Shown: positions 25,560 to 35,044, numbered from the stretch's first letter. The stretch: 64,000 nucleotides of DNA from Planococcus halocryophilus (GCF_001687585.2 NZ_CP016537.2:344001-408000); one strand, 5' to 3'. Notes: a model not told the origin generated them from the letters alone. Numbers and translations: made by a program.

Positions 25560-26204
25560 ATGGATACAATTATTAATGCCTTTCCGTATTTAATGGAAGG
25601 TTTGAAAGTAACGTTATATATATTTGCAATTGCTATTGTTCTTGGATTTTTAATTGGTTTAATTGTTGCGCTGTTTAGACTAGCACCTTTGAAAATTTTA
25701 AATTGGATTGCAAAAATCTTTGTTGATGCTATTCGAGGTACACCATTTATCGTCCAGTTATTCTTTATATATTTTGGTTTGAACTCTTTAGCTTTTATTT
25801 CTTTGGATAATACTACTGCAGGAATTGTAACAGTAGCGATTAACGCAGGTGCTTATTTCTCGGAAATCATTCGTGCAGGTATTCAATCGATTGATAAAGG
25901 ACAGACAGAAGCAGCACGTTCGCTAGGTTTGAATTCAACACAAAACATGCGCTATATCGTATTGCCGCAAGCTTTTAGACGCATGCTGCCAACGATTACG
26001 AACCAAGCGATTATTTCATTAAAAGATACATCTTTGCTGTCGGTCATTGGCGTAGCAGATTTGACGCAAGAAGGTCGGATTCAGGCCAGCGCCACGTTTG
26101 ACGCTTTTAATGTGTACTTAATCCTAGGAATTATATACTTCGTCGTTATTTACTTGCTCTCCATGCTGGCGAATTATGTAGAAAGGAAGTTTGTATTACG
26201 ATGA
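25560..26204 (+). CDS. Amino-acid ABC transporter permease
   Basis: A 214-residue HisM/GlnP-type permease with five TM helices. The EAA loop is visible near residues 116-140 ([31 protein letters not shown]), contacting the ATPase. [15 protein letters not shown] marks the conserved first-half loop. As a single permease it should form a homodimer with the adjacent ATPase. Its stop overlaps the ATPase start by four bases. Confidence 0.93.
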   Translation: MDTIINAFPYLMEGLKVTLYIFAIAIVLGFLIGLIVALFRLAPLKILNWIAKIFVDAIRGTPFIVQLFFIYFGLNSLAFISLDNTTAGIVTVAINAGAYFSEIIRAGIQSIDKGQTEAARSLGLNSTQNMRYIVLPQAFRRMLPTITNQAIISLKDTSLLSVIGVADLTQEGRIQASATFDAFNVYLILGIIYFVVIYLLSMLANYVERKFVLR

Positions 26205-26929
26205 CTATGATTCGAGTAGAGAACTTAAAAAAATCATTCGGCAATTTGGAAGTTATAAAAGACATCAGTACGGTTGTGGAAGAAAAAGAAGTCATTTGTG
26301 TCATTGGTCCATCTGGTTCGGGGAAAAGTACGTTTCTACGTTGCTTAAACCGACTTGAAGAAATTACAGGAGGACATGTTTTTATTGAAGAAACGGATAT
26401 TACAGATCCGAAAATAGACATCAACCAAATTCGTCAAGATGTTGGAATGGTATTTCAACAATTTAACTTGTTTCCTCATAAATCGGTACTGGAAAATATT
26501 GTTTTAGCACCAATGAAAGTGAAAAAAGGCGACAGAAAAGCTGTGGAGAAAAAGGCTTATGAACTGTTGGACAAAGTTGGACTTCGTGAAAAAGCAAAAG
26601 CTTATCCAGGTGAACTTTCTGGTGGTCAAAAGCAGCGTGTGGCGATTGCTCGCGCACTGGCGATGGATCCGAAAATCATGTTGTTTGATGAACCAACTTC
26701 TGCACTTGACCCTGAGATGGTAGGCGATGTGCTAGATGTTATGAAGCAATTAGCACAAGAAGGTATGACCATGGTCGTTGTGACACACGAAATGGGATTT
26801 GCTGCTGAAATGGGCGATCGCGTGTTGTTTATTGATGGAGGTTATATTGTGGAAGAAAATGTGCCGAAAGAATTGTTTGGCAATCCGCAACATGAACGAA
26901 CAAAAGCGTTTTTAAGTAAAGTGTTATAA
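26201..26929 (+). CDS. Amino-acid ABC transporter ATP-binding protein
   Basis: A 242-residue GlnQ/HisP-type ATPase. Walker [10 protein letters not shown] near residues 35-43, Q-loop [10 protein letters not shown], signature [19 protein letters not shown] and Walker [15 protein letters not shown] are all intact, with the H-loop in [10 protein letters not shown]. It energises import of the amino acid bound by the lipoprotein. AAGGAAG lies 11 bases before ATG 26201; an ATG two codons later is possible. Last gene of the three-gene operon. Confidence 0.94.
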   Translation: MTMIRVENLKKSFGNLEVIKDISTVVEEKEVICVIGPSGSGKSTFLRCLNRLEEITGGHVFIEETDITDPKIDINQIRQDVGMVFQQFNLFPHKSVLENIVLAPMKVKKGDRKAVEKKAYELLDKVGLREKAKAYPGELSGGQKQRVAIARALAMDPKIMLFDEPTSALDPEMVGDVLDVMKQLAQEGMTMVVVTHEMGFAAEMGDRVLFIDGGYIVEENVPKELFGNPQHERTKAFLSKVL

Positions 26930-26932
26930 AAG

Positions 26933-26957
26933 ATGCGCCTGCGGGCGTATTTTTTTT
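26933..26957 (+). terminator. Terminator of the ABC operon
   Basis: ATGCGCC (26933-26939) with GGGCGTAT (26943-26950) then T8. Confidence 0.8.
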
Positions 26958-26974
26958 GTGGATTTTTGCGTTTG

Positions 26975-27079
26975 GACGGTATTTGCTATGATTTGGACAG
27001 TATTCTATTCGAATCCGACAGTATTTCATTCCATTCGGACAGTATTCAACGCAAACCCGACAGTATTTCAAAAATATGG
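26975..27079. repeat. Five tandem 21-bp units with core GACAGTATT
   Basis: Units start at 26975, 26996, 27017, 27038 and 27059, exactly 21 bases apart. Each opens with GACAGTATT (the first reads GACGGTATT) followed by an 11-12 base variable part. The array sits between the terminators of two convergent genes. On the minus strand it is an open frame giving heptad-like YCPN/YCRI units, but there is no ribosome site or plausible protein. It is too short-period and too irregular for CRISPR. Confidence 0.85.
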
Positions 27080-27099
27080 AATAAAACATCAAACAAAAA

Positions 27100-27127
27100 A
27101 CCGAACTGGATGAAAATCCAGTTCGGT
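27100..27127 (-). terminator. Terminator of ppiB
   Basis: A perfect 12-bp stem ACCGAACTGGAT/ATCCAGTTCGGT with a GAAA loop on the plus strand; on the minus strand it is followed by T6, so it terminates the peptidyl-prolyl isomerase gene. Confidence 0.88.
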
Positions 27128-27142
27128 CGAGCTCAATTGTTT

Positions 27143-27583
27143 TTATTCTTCGTCAAAAACGTGAACTTTTGTCATTTTGTCGCCATTGCTCATCGCTTTA
27201 GCAGTTTCAAGTCCTGAAGTCACTTGTCCGAAAACAGTGTGAACGCCGTCAAGATGCGGTTGTGGTGCGTGAACGACAAAGAATTGGCTTGAGCCAGTAT
27301 CTTTACCTGCATGCGCCATTGAAAGGCTTCCTGCTTGGTGTTTGTGTGGGTTGCCTGCAGTTTCACATTTGATTGTTTTGCCGCTGCCGCCAGCACCAGT
27401 ACCAGTAGGGTCGCCGCCTTGGCTTACGAAGCCAGGAATTACGCGGTGGAATGTTACGTCATTGTAGAAACCTGAGTTTGCAAGGTCCTCAAAGTTTGCA
27501 ACAGTGTTTGGTGCTTCATTTGGGAAAAGTTCGAATTCGATGATTTCGCCATTTTCCATGTGGATGTGTCCTTTTTTAGCCAT
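27143..27583 (-). CDS. ppiB: Peptidyl-prolyl cis-trans isomerase (cyclophilin)
   Basis: A 146-residue single-domain cyclophilin, the usual size for Bacillus PpiB. Catalytic and proline-binding motifs are visible: [19 protein letters not shown] (about residues 46-64), [19 protein letters not shown] (about 88-106) and [11 protein letters not shown]. It catalyses proline isomerisation in the cytoplasm. GGAGATG lies 9 bases before the ATG on the minus strand. Confidence 0.95.
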   Translation of the reverse strand: MAKKGHIHMENGEIIEFELFPNEAPNTVANFEDLANSGFYNDVTFHRVIPGFVSQGGDPTGTGAGGSGKTIKCETAGNPHKHQAGSLSMAHAGKDTGSSQFFVVHAPQPHLDGVHTVFGQVTSGLETAKAMSNGDKMTKVHVFDEE

Positions 27584-27660
27584 GTTAAAACATCTCCTTT
27601 ATAATAGGTTCATTTTCTAGTATATCGATTTTTGAGGTGGCTGTATAATCATTTGGCACA

Positions 27661-28461
27661 TTACAATGCTTTTAATGATCCGCCTTCCACAACGAGCGAT
27701 TGTCCCGTTAAAAAAGAGTTAGCCGAAGATGCAAGAAAAACGATGATTTTGGCAAATTCCTCAGGCTCCCCGTAGCGTCCAGCTGGAATCGCTGTTTTGC
27801 TTTTTTCAACAATTTGTTCGATTGAAACACCTTGTTTGTCTGCAGCAATTTGATCGAGTTCAGCGACGCGGTCTGTAGCAAATCGCCCAGGGCCGACAGT
27901 ATTGACCAAAATATTATCGCCTGCAACTTCACGCGCCAAAGTTTTTGCAAAACCAACCATTCCTGCACGGAAAGTGTTCGACAAGATCAATCCATCAATG
28001 ACTTCTTTAACGGAAGAAGAGGAAACGTTAATGATGCGTCCGAATTGTTGTTTCTTCATATAAGGAAGAACTGCGCGAGACGCGCGAATGTAGCTCAATA
28101 AATTTTGTTCAAAAGCTTGGTACCAGTCAGCATCTTCAACGGCATCAAACCCACCAGCTTTTGGACCACCTGTATTGTTGACCAAAACGTCAACACGGCC
28201 AAATTGATCGGCTACAAATTGAAACAAATTGAGGATGTCTTGTTCTTTAGAGCCATCGCAAACGTGTGAGAATATTTGTTGATTGCTAGAATTTTTTTTG
28301 ATTTCAGCTGCCGTCTCATCAAGCGTCTGCTGATTTCGACTAGAGATAATGACAATTGCGCCTTCTTTAGCAAACTCGAGTGCAATCGCTTTGCCGAGTC
28401 CCTTACTAGAAGCCATGACAACTACTACTTTTTCTTTAATTCCTAAGTCCACTGCATTCAT
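27661..28461 (-). CDS. SDR-family oxidoreductase
   Basis: A 266-residue short-chain dehydrogenase. VMASSKGLGKAIALEFAKEGA (about residues 15-35) is the cofactor motif, with a Ser replacing the usual Gly in TGxxxGxG; NNTGGPKAGGF is near 94, and Ser in NVSSSSVKE (about 144) is visible. The catalytic YxxxK is unusual: the segment reads LILSNTFRAGMVGFAKTLA, so the expected Tyr/Lys positions hold Asn/Arg-like residues. This is characteristic of a Bacillus YvaG/3-oxoacyl reductase-like branch with altered catalysis, or a weakly active enzyme. Monocistronic by position. Confidence 0.85.
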   Translation of the reverse strand: MNAVDLGIKEKVVVVMASSKGLGKAIALEFAKEGAIVIISSRNQQTLDETAAEIKKNSSNQQIFSHVCDGSKEQDILNLFQFVADQFGRVDVLVNNTGGPKAGGFDAVEDADWYQAFEQNLLSYIRASRAVLPYMKKQQFGRIINVSSSSVKEVIDGLILSNTFRAGMVGFAKTLAREVAGDNILVNTVGPGRFATDRVAELDQIAADKQGVSIEQIVEKSKTAIPAGRYGEPEEFAKIIVFLASSANSFLTGQSLVVEGGSLKAL

Positions 28462-28609
28462 CCTTTCCTATGTACCCAAGCTTTAGTTTAAAGATAAAAG
28501 ATAGAGTATTCAAACTTTTATTTTTTTAATTTCCGTCATAAGTCCAATGGCGTGAAACCGGGGGGAATATGATAGGATATAGTTACTGATTAGATTAGGA
28601 GTGTTATAA

Positions 28610-29596
28610 ATGGAAGAACGCGAAGTTTTTGATATAACGATTATCGGCGGCGGGCCAACGGGCTTGTTTGCTTCCTTTTACGGCGGTATGCGCAAAATGA
28701 AAGTTAAAATCATAGACAGTTTGCCACAACTAGGTGGACAATTGACTGAATTATATCCGGATAAATTCATTTACGACATTGGTGGATTTCCCAAAGTATT
28801 AGCAAAAGATTTAGTAGACAACTTAGTCCAACAAGCAAAATACGGAGACCCTGAAATTTGTTTAGAGGAAACCGTAACAGCTGCTGAGCGTCACGGAGAT
28901 CATTTTGTGATACAAACAGACAAAGGCCTTCATTATTCAAAAGCGATTTTGTTAACAGCAGGAGTCGGTGCATTCCAACCGCGTAAACTAGCAGTTGATG
29001 GGTGCGAAGCTTTTGAAGGGAAATCGCTTCATTACGGAGTAAAAGATTTAACGGTCTTCAGCGATAAGAAAGTGGTTGTTTTAGGTGGCGGTGATTCAGC
29101 AGTCGACTGGTCGATGATGCTTGAAAACGTCGCTTCGCATGTAACGTTAAGCCATCGCAGAGAGAAAATGACTGCACACGAAGCGAATATCGATGTTTTG
29201 ATGGCATCAAAAGTAGAAGTAAAAAAACCTTTTGGCGTAAAAGAATTAGTCGGCGAAAACGGTCAAGTCCGTGAGCTTGTTCTAATTGACAAAGAAGGAA
29301 ATGAAGAACGTCTTGAAGTAGACCATGTAATTTGCAACTATGGCAATATTACTTCCCTAGGTGCTATTAAAGAGTGGGGTCTTGAGATGGATAAAAACTC
29401 AGTCATCGTTAACTCTAAAATGGAAACAAGCATTCCGGGCATTTACGCTGCGGGAGACATTGCAACGTACGAAGGGAAAGTTAAACTGATCGCAGTAGGT
29501 TTTGGTGAAGCACCAACAGCTATCAACAACGCAAAATCTTACTTAGATCCAAAGTCAAAAGTTCAACCATTACACAGTACGAGCGTATTTAAATAA
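28610..29596 (+). CDS. Ferredoxin--NADP(+) reductase, thioredoxin-reductase-like (YumC type)
   Basis: A 328-residue FAD flavoprotein closely resembling B. subtilis YumC. FAD motif [16 protein letters not shown] at residues 11-26, QLGGQL near 44, NADPH motif [12 protein letters not shown] near 156-167, [30 protein letters not shown] near 283-312. No redox CxxC is present, which separates it from thioredoxin reductases. It passes electrons between NADPH and ferredoxin or flavodoxin. The start ATG has AGGAG 8 bases upstream. Stands alone with its own terminator. Confidence 0.92.
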   Translation: MEEREVFDITIIGGGPTGLFASFYGGMRKMKVKIIDSLPQLGGQLTELYPDKFIYDIGGFPKVLAKDLVDNLVQQAKYGDPEICLEETVTAAERHGDHFVIQTDKGLHYSKAILLTAGVGAFQPRKLAVDGCEAFEGKSLHYGVKDLTVFSDKKVVVLGGGDSAVDWSMMLENVASHVTLSHRREKMTAHEANIDVLMASKVEVKKPFGVKELVGENGQVRELVLIDKEGNEERLEVDHVICNYGNITSLGAIKEWGLEMDKNSVIVNSKMETSIPGIYAAGDIATYEGKVKLIAVGFGEAPTAINNAKSYLDPKSKVQPLHSTSVFK

Positions 29597-29600
29597 AACC

Positions 29601-29637
29601 AAAAAATCCGTTGCCTTCAATAGGCAACGGATTTTTT
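29601..29637. terminator. Bidirectional terminator
   Basis: AAAAAATCCGTTGCC (29601-29615) pairs with GGCAACGGATTTTTT (29623-29637), flanked by A and T runs, serving the reductase gene (+) and the BCCT remnant (-). Confidence 0.9.
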
Positions 29638-31138
29638 ATTGTTTTTTAGAACTTTTAACAAGTGGATCTTGTGCAGCAACCTTAAGAAAGGACACACCCA
29701 TTAAGAGGATAACAACTGAAAATGGCAAAGCCGCAATAATCAAGGCATTTTGAAAACCTTGCGTACCGCCTGTGTAAATGACGATAGCGGAAACCGAGGA
29801 TTGAATAATACCCCACGTAATTTTAACGAGGTTAGGTGGGTTTAACATGCCTCCGGTTGTCTGCATGCCAAGTAAGAATGTTGCTGAATAGGCAGAAGTG
29901 ATAAAGAAAATCGCGATAACAATCATTGTGATAAATGACAGCGAAGTTCCAAGTGGATAATGCTGCAGAACGCCAAAAGCCGCTGTTTCTATACTGTGTT
30001 CAGAAATTTTAGCGATGCCGTTTTGCTCAAGATTCAATGCAGACACGCCAAACACTGCGAAAAAGATAAAGCATACTAAAGAAGGAACCAATAAAACACC
30101 AAGCATAAACTCTTTAATGGTACGGCCGCGAGAAATACGGACGATAAAGATTCCGACAAACGAAGCCCAAGAAATCCACCAAGCCCAGTAAAATACGGTC
30201 CAGCCATTGATCCAAGTGCGTTGTTCTTCATTGACCGGTTCCAAATTAAAGCTCATGGAAAAGAAGTTTGTTAAATATCGTCCAATTGTATCGGGATATG
30301 AATTGGAAATATAAAGTGTAGGACCAACAATCAATAACAATAGGAGCAATACAAAAGCAAGAATCATATTGATGTTACTCAAATATTTTATCCCGCGTCC
30401 AATTACCTGACCATGCAGACCCGATGAAAAGAACGGTCGTGACCGCGAGAATTACCAATTGGAAGGCAAATGTATTGGGAGTGCCGAAAAGAAAGGACGA
30501 GCCTTCGTTTATTTGTGCAGATCCAAATCCAAGTGTTGAAGCAACACCGATAATAGTCGCAAAGACTGCTAACGTATCAATCAGTTTTCCTAATGGACCC
30601 GCCATTAACTTTTTGCCGAATAAAGGAATAAGTGTAGCACTAATCAAACCCGGTGCATCGTTGTGAAATTTAAAATAAGCTAAAACTAATGCGACAATGC
30701 CGTAAATTGCTCAAGCGTGTAAGCCCAGTGAAAAAAAGAGAATTGGATTGCTTCTTGAATCGCTTGATCTGATCCGAGCTCAGACTTGAGAGCTTTGATG
30801 AAAGCATGAGAGATTGGTTCAGCGGTTGTCCAAAAAACTAACCCCATGCCCACTCAAGCGCTAAATAACATCGCAAACCAAGAGATAAGAGAAAACTCTG
30901 GCTCGTCGCTAGGTTTACCTAACTTCAAATTCAAAAATCCAGAAAAGATCAAATATACGCAGACAACCAAAATTAAGAATACGGTTTAAAGATAGTACCA
31001 ACCAAATGTACTTGAAATAGCAGAGGTCCATTCGCAAGTTTGCAAGTTAAAACCTTCTGGCGAAGCGAGACCCCAAGCGAGCATGCCTAAACAAAGTAAT
31101 AATGAAGTCCAAAAAAAAATCGTCACATTCTTCAACAA
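29636..31138 (-). pseudogene. Decayed BCCT-family betaine/choline transporter
   Basis: The minus strand encodes a full-length (about 500 residue) BCCT sodium/proton symporter broken by several lesions. Reading from a TTG start at 31138 (AAGGAGAG just upstream): a TAA at 30986-30988 in place of a Leu codon (FGWYYL*TVFLIL); TGA at 30854-30856 in place of Gly (SA*VGMGLVFW); a one-base loss at 30723-30726 after FFHW; TGA at 30711-30713 in place of Trp (LHA*AIYG); and a frameshift near 30384-30390 joining TRDKIF to YLSNINM. BCCT landmarks GLVFWTTAEPISHA and WTVFYWAWWISWASFVG remain. Five independent lesions argue for a dead gene; poor sequence quality is the alternative. Confidence 0.85.
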
Positions 31139-31230
31139 TCTCTCTCCTTTTCGTTTCTTTCATGTTTACTGATTTCTGGGAGTTAAACGGTTTACTGTCG
31201 ATTTTTTGAATTTTTCTACACGTTATCAGT

Positions 31231-31251
31231 TTTATTACATTTTGTAATAAA
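31231..31251. promoter_or_regulatory. Inverted repeat upstream of the LysM-3D gene
   Basis: TTTATTACA (31231-31239) and TGTAATAAA (31243-31251), perfect 9-bp arms with a 3-base spacer; a candidate operator, regulator unknown. Confidence 0.4.
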
Positions 31252-31262
31252 GTGAAATTTTG

Positions 31263-31279
31263 TGTCATGAAATTGTTAT
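31263..31279 (+). promoter_or_regulatory. WalR-like box
   Basis: TGTCAT-GAAAT-TGTTAT, close to the WalR consensus TGTWAH-N5-TGTWAH with one mismatch in the first half. WalR controls the related yocH in B. subtilis. Confidence 0.35.
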
Positions 31280-31362
31280 GTTTTATCTGTCGTTTTGAAA
31301 TGTTCTTGACATGTCGAGGTGTTATGATCGTTCCTGTTAGTGAAAAGGAGGAATTTCAATTT

Positions 31363-32133
31363 ATGAAAAAGCAAATCGTTACACTAACTGCTATTGCAGC
31401 ATTAAGTGTGGGAGCAGCTACTACAGCTAGCGCTTCATCGTCATATACAGTTCAATCAGGTGACACTCTATGGGGAATTTCGCAAGATAATAACGTATCA
31501 GTAGAAAGCTTAAAAGGGTGGAACGATCTATCATCAGATTTAATCTTCCCAAACCAAGCACTCGAAATTGATGGGCAAGCAACATCAAAAACAACATCAG
31601 ACAACTCAACATATACAGTAAAATCGGGTGACACATTATTTAAAATCGCAAGTGCTCACGGAATTTCAGTGGACAGCTTGATGAGCTGGAACAATGTTTC
31701 AAGTCATCTAATTTATCCTGGTGAACAATTTGTCGTTAAAGGCGGCACTGCAGCACCAGCACCAGCGAAATCTACAGCACCAGCACCAGCGCCAGCAAGT
31801 GCGCCTGCTGAAAAAGCACCAACACAGGCTTCAACGCAATCTGGTAAAACAATGACAGTTTCTGCGACAGCTTATACAGCTTATTGTGCAGGATGTTCTG
31901 GAACTACAGCGACAGGTATCGACCTTCGTGCAAATCCAAACCAAAAAGTAATCGCAGTTGATCCTACTGTTATTCCACTTGGCTCTAAAGTTTGGGTTGA
32001 AGGATACGGAGAAGCAATCGCTGGCGATACTGGCGGCGCAATCAAAGGTAACAAGATTGATGTCTTTATTCCAACGCAAGGCGAAGCTCTACAATGGGGT
32101 CGCAAAAACATTACAATTAAAGTCTTAAACTAA
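31363..32133 (+). CDS. LysM and 3D domain cell-wall protein (YocH-like)
   Basis: A 256-residue secreted wall protein. Signal peptide about residues 1-26 (AATTASASS), two LysM repeats (YTVQSGDTLWGISQDNNVS and YTVKSGDTLFKIASAHGIS) that bind peptidoglycan, an Ala/Pro linker, and a C-terminal 3D domain (about 165-256) with the three-Asp motif in GIDLRANP, VAVDPTVIPLG-type strand and GDTGGAIKGNKIDVF. The 3D fold is shared with lytic transglycosylases, so it is a likely autolysin. ATG 31363 is chosen; a TTG 111 bases upstream would prepend non-secretory sequence. AAAAGGAGG precedes it. Confidence 0.93.
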   Translation: MKKQIVTLTAIAALSVGAATTASASSSYTVQSGDTLWGISQDNNVSVESLKGWNDLSSDLIFPNQALEIDGQATSKTTSDNSTYTVKSGDTLFKIASAHGISVDSLMSWNNVSSHLIYPGEQFVVKGGTAAPAPAKSTAPAPAPASAPAEKAPTQASTQSGKTMTVSATAYTAYCAGCSGTTATGIDLRANPNQKVIAVDPTVIPLGSKVWVEGYGEAIAGDTGGAIKGNKIDVFIPTQGEALQWGRKNITIKVLN

Positions 32134-32149
32134 AATAATACTGCTACAA

Positions 32150-32181
32150 AGCCGAGGTGTTCATTCCCTTGGCTCTTTTTT
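32150..32181 (+). terminator. Rho-independent terminator
   Basis: AGCCGAGG (32150-32157) with CCTTGGCT (32167-32174, one G-U pair) then T7. Confidence 0.8.
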
Positions 32182-32303
32182 TGCCCTTTTTAGTTGGCAT
32201 AAAATTCAGAATATATTAAGGATGAGTTGCGGAAAGTGGGTGTAAAGAGGTATAGTATTGAATATTCAGAATTAATATTTATTTTAAAAGGGAGGTTTGC
32301 AAA

Positions 32304-33059
32304 ATGGCGGAAAAAGATAAGAATTTTTCACGGCGAGACTTCTTAAAAACTTCAGGTATTGCGACTGGTGCTTTAATCGGTGGAGGAATTATTGGTGGCT
32401 TAATCGGAGCTAACACGAATACAAAAGACACGGGAACAGATGCTCCTGGAACTTCGGGTGGAACGAAGGAATCTTCTTCTAGTAGCGTAAGAGGATTAAC
32501 ATTTTTTAAAAGTATGGCAGAATTTGAAGTTTTATCTCAAGCTACTGAACGAATTTTCCCTGAGGATGATTTAGGGCCAGGTGCAATCGGTTTAAGTGTG
32601 CCTTATTTTATTGATGGTCAACTAGCAGGCAGTTACGGTGAAAATTCAAAAGAATACATGCAAGGGCCTTTTTTCGAAGGAGAACCTACTCAAGGGTATC
32701 AAAGTCGATTAAAACGAAATGAAATGTTCCAACAAGGTATTCAGCTTATGCAACAAGAAGCGCAAAGTCGGTTTGACACGAAGTTTGTTGATTTAAATGG
32801 CGAACAAATGGATGAGATTTTAACAGCTTTCCAAGATAATGAGATCAAAATGAGAGGTGTGGAATCTCAATTTTTCTTCCGTCTATTAAGACAGGCAACG
32901 TTAGAAGGTGCATATGCGGATCCAATCTACGGTGGCAATACTAATATGGATGGCTGGCGGATGAAGGGGTTCCCTGGACATCAGCTGGCTTATATTAATG
33001 ACATTGAAAGCGAAGATTTTGTGGAAATGGATCCTAAATCAATTGGTATGGAGCATTAA
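32304..33059 (+). CDS. Tat-exported gluconate 2-dehydrogenase subunit 3-like protein
   Basis: A 251-residue protein of the gluconate 2-dehydrogenase subunit 3 family. The N-terminus SRRDFLKTSGIATGALIGGG is a textbook twin-arginine signal, predicting export in folded form. The mature part has FFKSMAEFEVLSQATERIFPEDDLGPGA, the family's opening, and ends with GMEH. It partners the flavoprotein encoded 19 bases downstream, which has no signal of its own and should hitch-hike through Tat. GGGAGG precedes the ATG. No cytochrome subunit is encoded nearby, so the electron acceptor is unclear. Confidence 0.9.
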   Translation: MAEKDKNFSRRDFLKTSGIATGALIGGGIIGGLIGANTNTKDTGTDAPGTSGGTKESSSSSVRGLTFFKSMAEFEVLSQATERIFPEDDLGPGAIGLSVPYFIDGQLAGSYGENSKEYMQGPFFEGEPTQGYQSRLKRNEMFQQGIQLMQQEAQSRFDTKFVDLNGEQMDEILTAFQDNEIKMRGVESQFFFRLLRQATLEGAYADPIYGGNTNMDGWRMKGFPGHQLAYINDIESEDFVEMDPKSIGMEH

Positions 33060-33078
33060 ATGAAAAGGAGGAATCGCT

Positions 33079-34791
33079 ATGGTGACAACTTTGGAGAGTG
33101 TGGACGTTGTAACGGTGGGGGTAGGGTGGACCGGTGGCATTATTGCCGCTGAATGTGCAAAAGAAGGACTTAAAGTAGTTGGATTAGAACGTGGTCGCGA
33201 ACGTGGGACAGAAGATTTTACGATGGTTCATGACGAATACCGATACGCCGTCCGTTATGAACTGATGCAGGATTTATCTAAGGAAACCATTACGTTCCGA
33301 AACAATCGAAAACAACGTGCTTTACCGATGCGTCAGTTGGGTTCTTTTTTGTTGGGCGAAGGATTAGGGGGAGCGGGGACGCATTGGAATGGTCAGACTT
33401 GGCGTTTTCTTCCTTATGATTTTGAAATAAAAACAATGACAGATAAAAAATATGGAGCGAATAAACTATCGGCTGATTATACAATCCAAGATTGGGGAAT
33501 TACTTACGATGAATTGGAACCCTATTTTGATCGATTTGAAAAGACAGCCGGTATTTCAGGAGAAGACAAAAATCCATTTTGGGGCAAACGAGCAAATGGT
33601 TATCCAACACCGCCAATGAAAAAAACACCTATTTTACAGCGTTTTGAAAAAGCGACAACAGATCTTGGTTTGACACCTTTTATGTTGCCTTCTGCCAACT
33701 TGTCAGAAGCATATGAAAACCCAGATGGTCAGAAAATCAACGCCTGCCAATATTGTGGTTTTTGTGAGCGTTTCGGTTGCGAGTATGGAGCAAAAACATC
33801 ACCGGAAATTACTGTTGTTCCAGCAGCTAAGGAAACGGGGAATTTTGAAGTGAAATTTAATGCGAACGTTGTCGAAGTCATGAAAGAAGGTGACAAGGTT
33901 ACAGGAGTAAGGTATTACGATACCGTAACTTTTGAGGAATTTATCCAACCTGCAAACGTCGTTGTTTTAACTAGTTACGTCATGAATAACGCCAAATTGC
34001 TGATGGTTTCTGACATTGGTCAACAATATGATCCTACAACCGGACAAGGAACGCTAGGCAAAAATTATGCGTATCAGATTTTACCGGGAGCGACTGGTTT
34101 CTTTGAAGAACAAATGAATACCTTTATGGGTGCAGGGGCTCTTGGGATGAGCGTAGATGATTTTAATGGAGACGCATTCGATCATGGGGACCTGAACTTC
34201 ATCCATGGTGCTAGTTTATCCATGACACAAACTGGATCTCGTCCAATTCTCTCAAATCCAACGCCTCCAGATACACCATCGTGGGGAGCAGACTTTAAAC
34301 GGGCATCTATTGAAAACTACACTCGTACATTAGGGGTGGGTGGTCAAGGTGCTTCGATGCCGCATAAAGAGAACTTCTTAGCGCTTGATAGCACGTATAA
34401 AGATATTTACGGTGTACCGCTGTTACAACTGACATATAATTTCACAGATCAAGATCGCGCACTGCATAGCTATATTACTGAAAAAACATCGAATATAGTT
34501 AAGGAAATGGGGGCGAAAACAGTTGCGGCAAGAGGTTCGATTTCGGATTATGACATCGTTCCTTATCAAACGACTCACAATACGGGCGGAACGATTATGG
34601 GAGCTGACCCAGATACTAGTGTCGTCAATAATTTCTTGCAGCATTGGGATGCGGAAAATCTATTTGTCGTAGGAGCGGGTAACTTTGCTCATAATGGAGG
34701 CTACAATCCAACGGGAACTGTTGGAGCTTTGGCCTATCGCTGTGCAGAAGGCGTTATTCGTTATAGTCGTGAAGGTGGCTCACTTGCTTAA
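33079..34791 (+). CDS. GMC-family FAD oxidoreductase, large subunit
   Basis: A 570-residue glucose-methanol-choline flavoprotein resembling the large subunit of gluconate/sorbitol/2-ketogluconate dehydrogenases. The FAD motif is unusual: GVGWTGGIIAAECAKEG (about residues 13-29) in place of GxGxxG. Other landmarks: GAGTHWNG (covering FAD), a Cys-rich NACQYCGFCERFGCEYGAK (about residues 218-236) that may hold a 3Fe-4S-type cluster, and the catalytic C-terminal QTTHNTGGTIMG and NPTGTVGALAYR. It oxidises a sugar or polyol at the outer face of the membrane when exported with its Tat-signal partner. The second gene of the Tat-coupled operon. Confidence 0.92.
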   Translation: MVTTLESVDVVTVGVGWTGGIIAAECAKEGLKVVGLERGRERGTEDFTMVHDEYRYAVRYELMQDLSKETITFRNNRKQRALPMRQLGSFLLGEGLGGAGTHWNGQTWRFLPYDFEIKTMTDKKYGANKLSADYTIQDWGITYDELEPYFDRFEKTAGISGEDKNPFWGKRANGYPTPPMKKTPILQRFEKATTDLGLTPFMLPSANLSEAYENPDGQKINACQYCGFCERFGCEYGAKTSPEITVVPAAKETGNFEVKFNANVVEVMKEGDKVTGVRYYDTVTFEEFIQPANVVVLTSYVMNNAKLLMVSDIGQQYDPTTGQGTLGKNYAYQILPGATGFFEEQMNTFMGAGALGMSVDDFNGDAFDHGDLNFIHGASLSMTQTGSRPILSNPTPPDTPSWGADFKRASIENYTRTLGVGGQGASMPHKENFLALDSTYKDIYGVPLLQLTYNFTDQDRALHSYITEKTSNIVKEMGAKTVAARGSISDYDIVPYQTTHNTGGTIMGADPDTSVVNNFLQHWDAENLFVVGAGNFAHNGGYNPTGTVGALAYRCAEGVIRYSREGGSLA

Positions 34792-34809
34792 TAAAGGAGG
34801 AGAAACATT

Positions 34810-35034
34810 ATGGGAGGATTAGCTTCAATAGGGGTACCGGGCTTAATCATTATCCTGGTAATTGTGCTAATTATATTTGGACCGAAAAAATTGCCGGAAA
34901 TTGGTGGTGCGGTTGGTAAAACATTCGCTGAATTCAAGCGATCAACAAAAGGGTTGATGGATGATGATGACGAGGAGACGGTAAAAAAAGACACGGTTGA
35001 AGAGAAAGACTTAAAAAAATCTGAGAAACTATGA
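34810..35034 (+). CDS. tatA: Sec-independent translocase TatA
   Basis: A 74-residue TatA: an N-terminal TM ([17 protein letters not shown], about residues 7-23), the hinge [10 protein letters not shown], an amphipathic helix ([15 protein letters not shown]) and an acidic/basic tail. It forms the Tat pore with TatC. TAAAGGAGGAG precedes the ATG, 18 bases after the flavoprotein gene. Being linked to a Tat substrate suggests a dedicated system like B. subtilis PhoD-TatAdCd. Confidence 0.96.
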   Translation: MGGLASIGVPGLIIILVIVLIIFGPKKLPEIGGAVGKTFAEFKRSTKGLMDDDDEETVKKDTVEEKDLKKSEKL

Positions 35035-35044
35035 AGGTGGTTAA

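Noticed and set aside
26975..27079. Possible mini-CRISPR
   Set aside because: Core of 9 bases and 12-base spacers are far too short, cores are imperfect, and no cas gene is present.
26829..27092. Minus-strand ORF with YCPN-like seven-residue repeats
   Set aside because: It is simply the translation of the 21-bp array, has no ribosome site and overlaps the end of the ABC ATPase gene.
29636..31138. TGA recoding (Sec or Trp) in the BCCT gene
   Set aside because: The same gene also has a TAA and two frameshifts, so decay is simpler.
31306..31328. TTGACA...TATGAT promoter before the LysM-3D gene
   Set aside because: The spacer is only 11 bases, too short for sigma-A.
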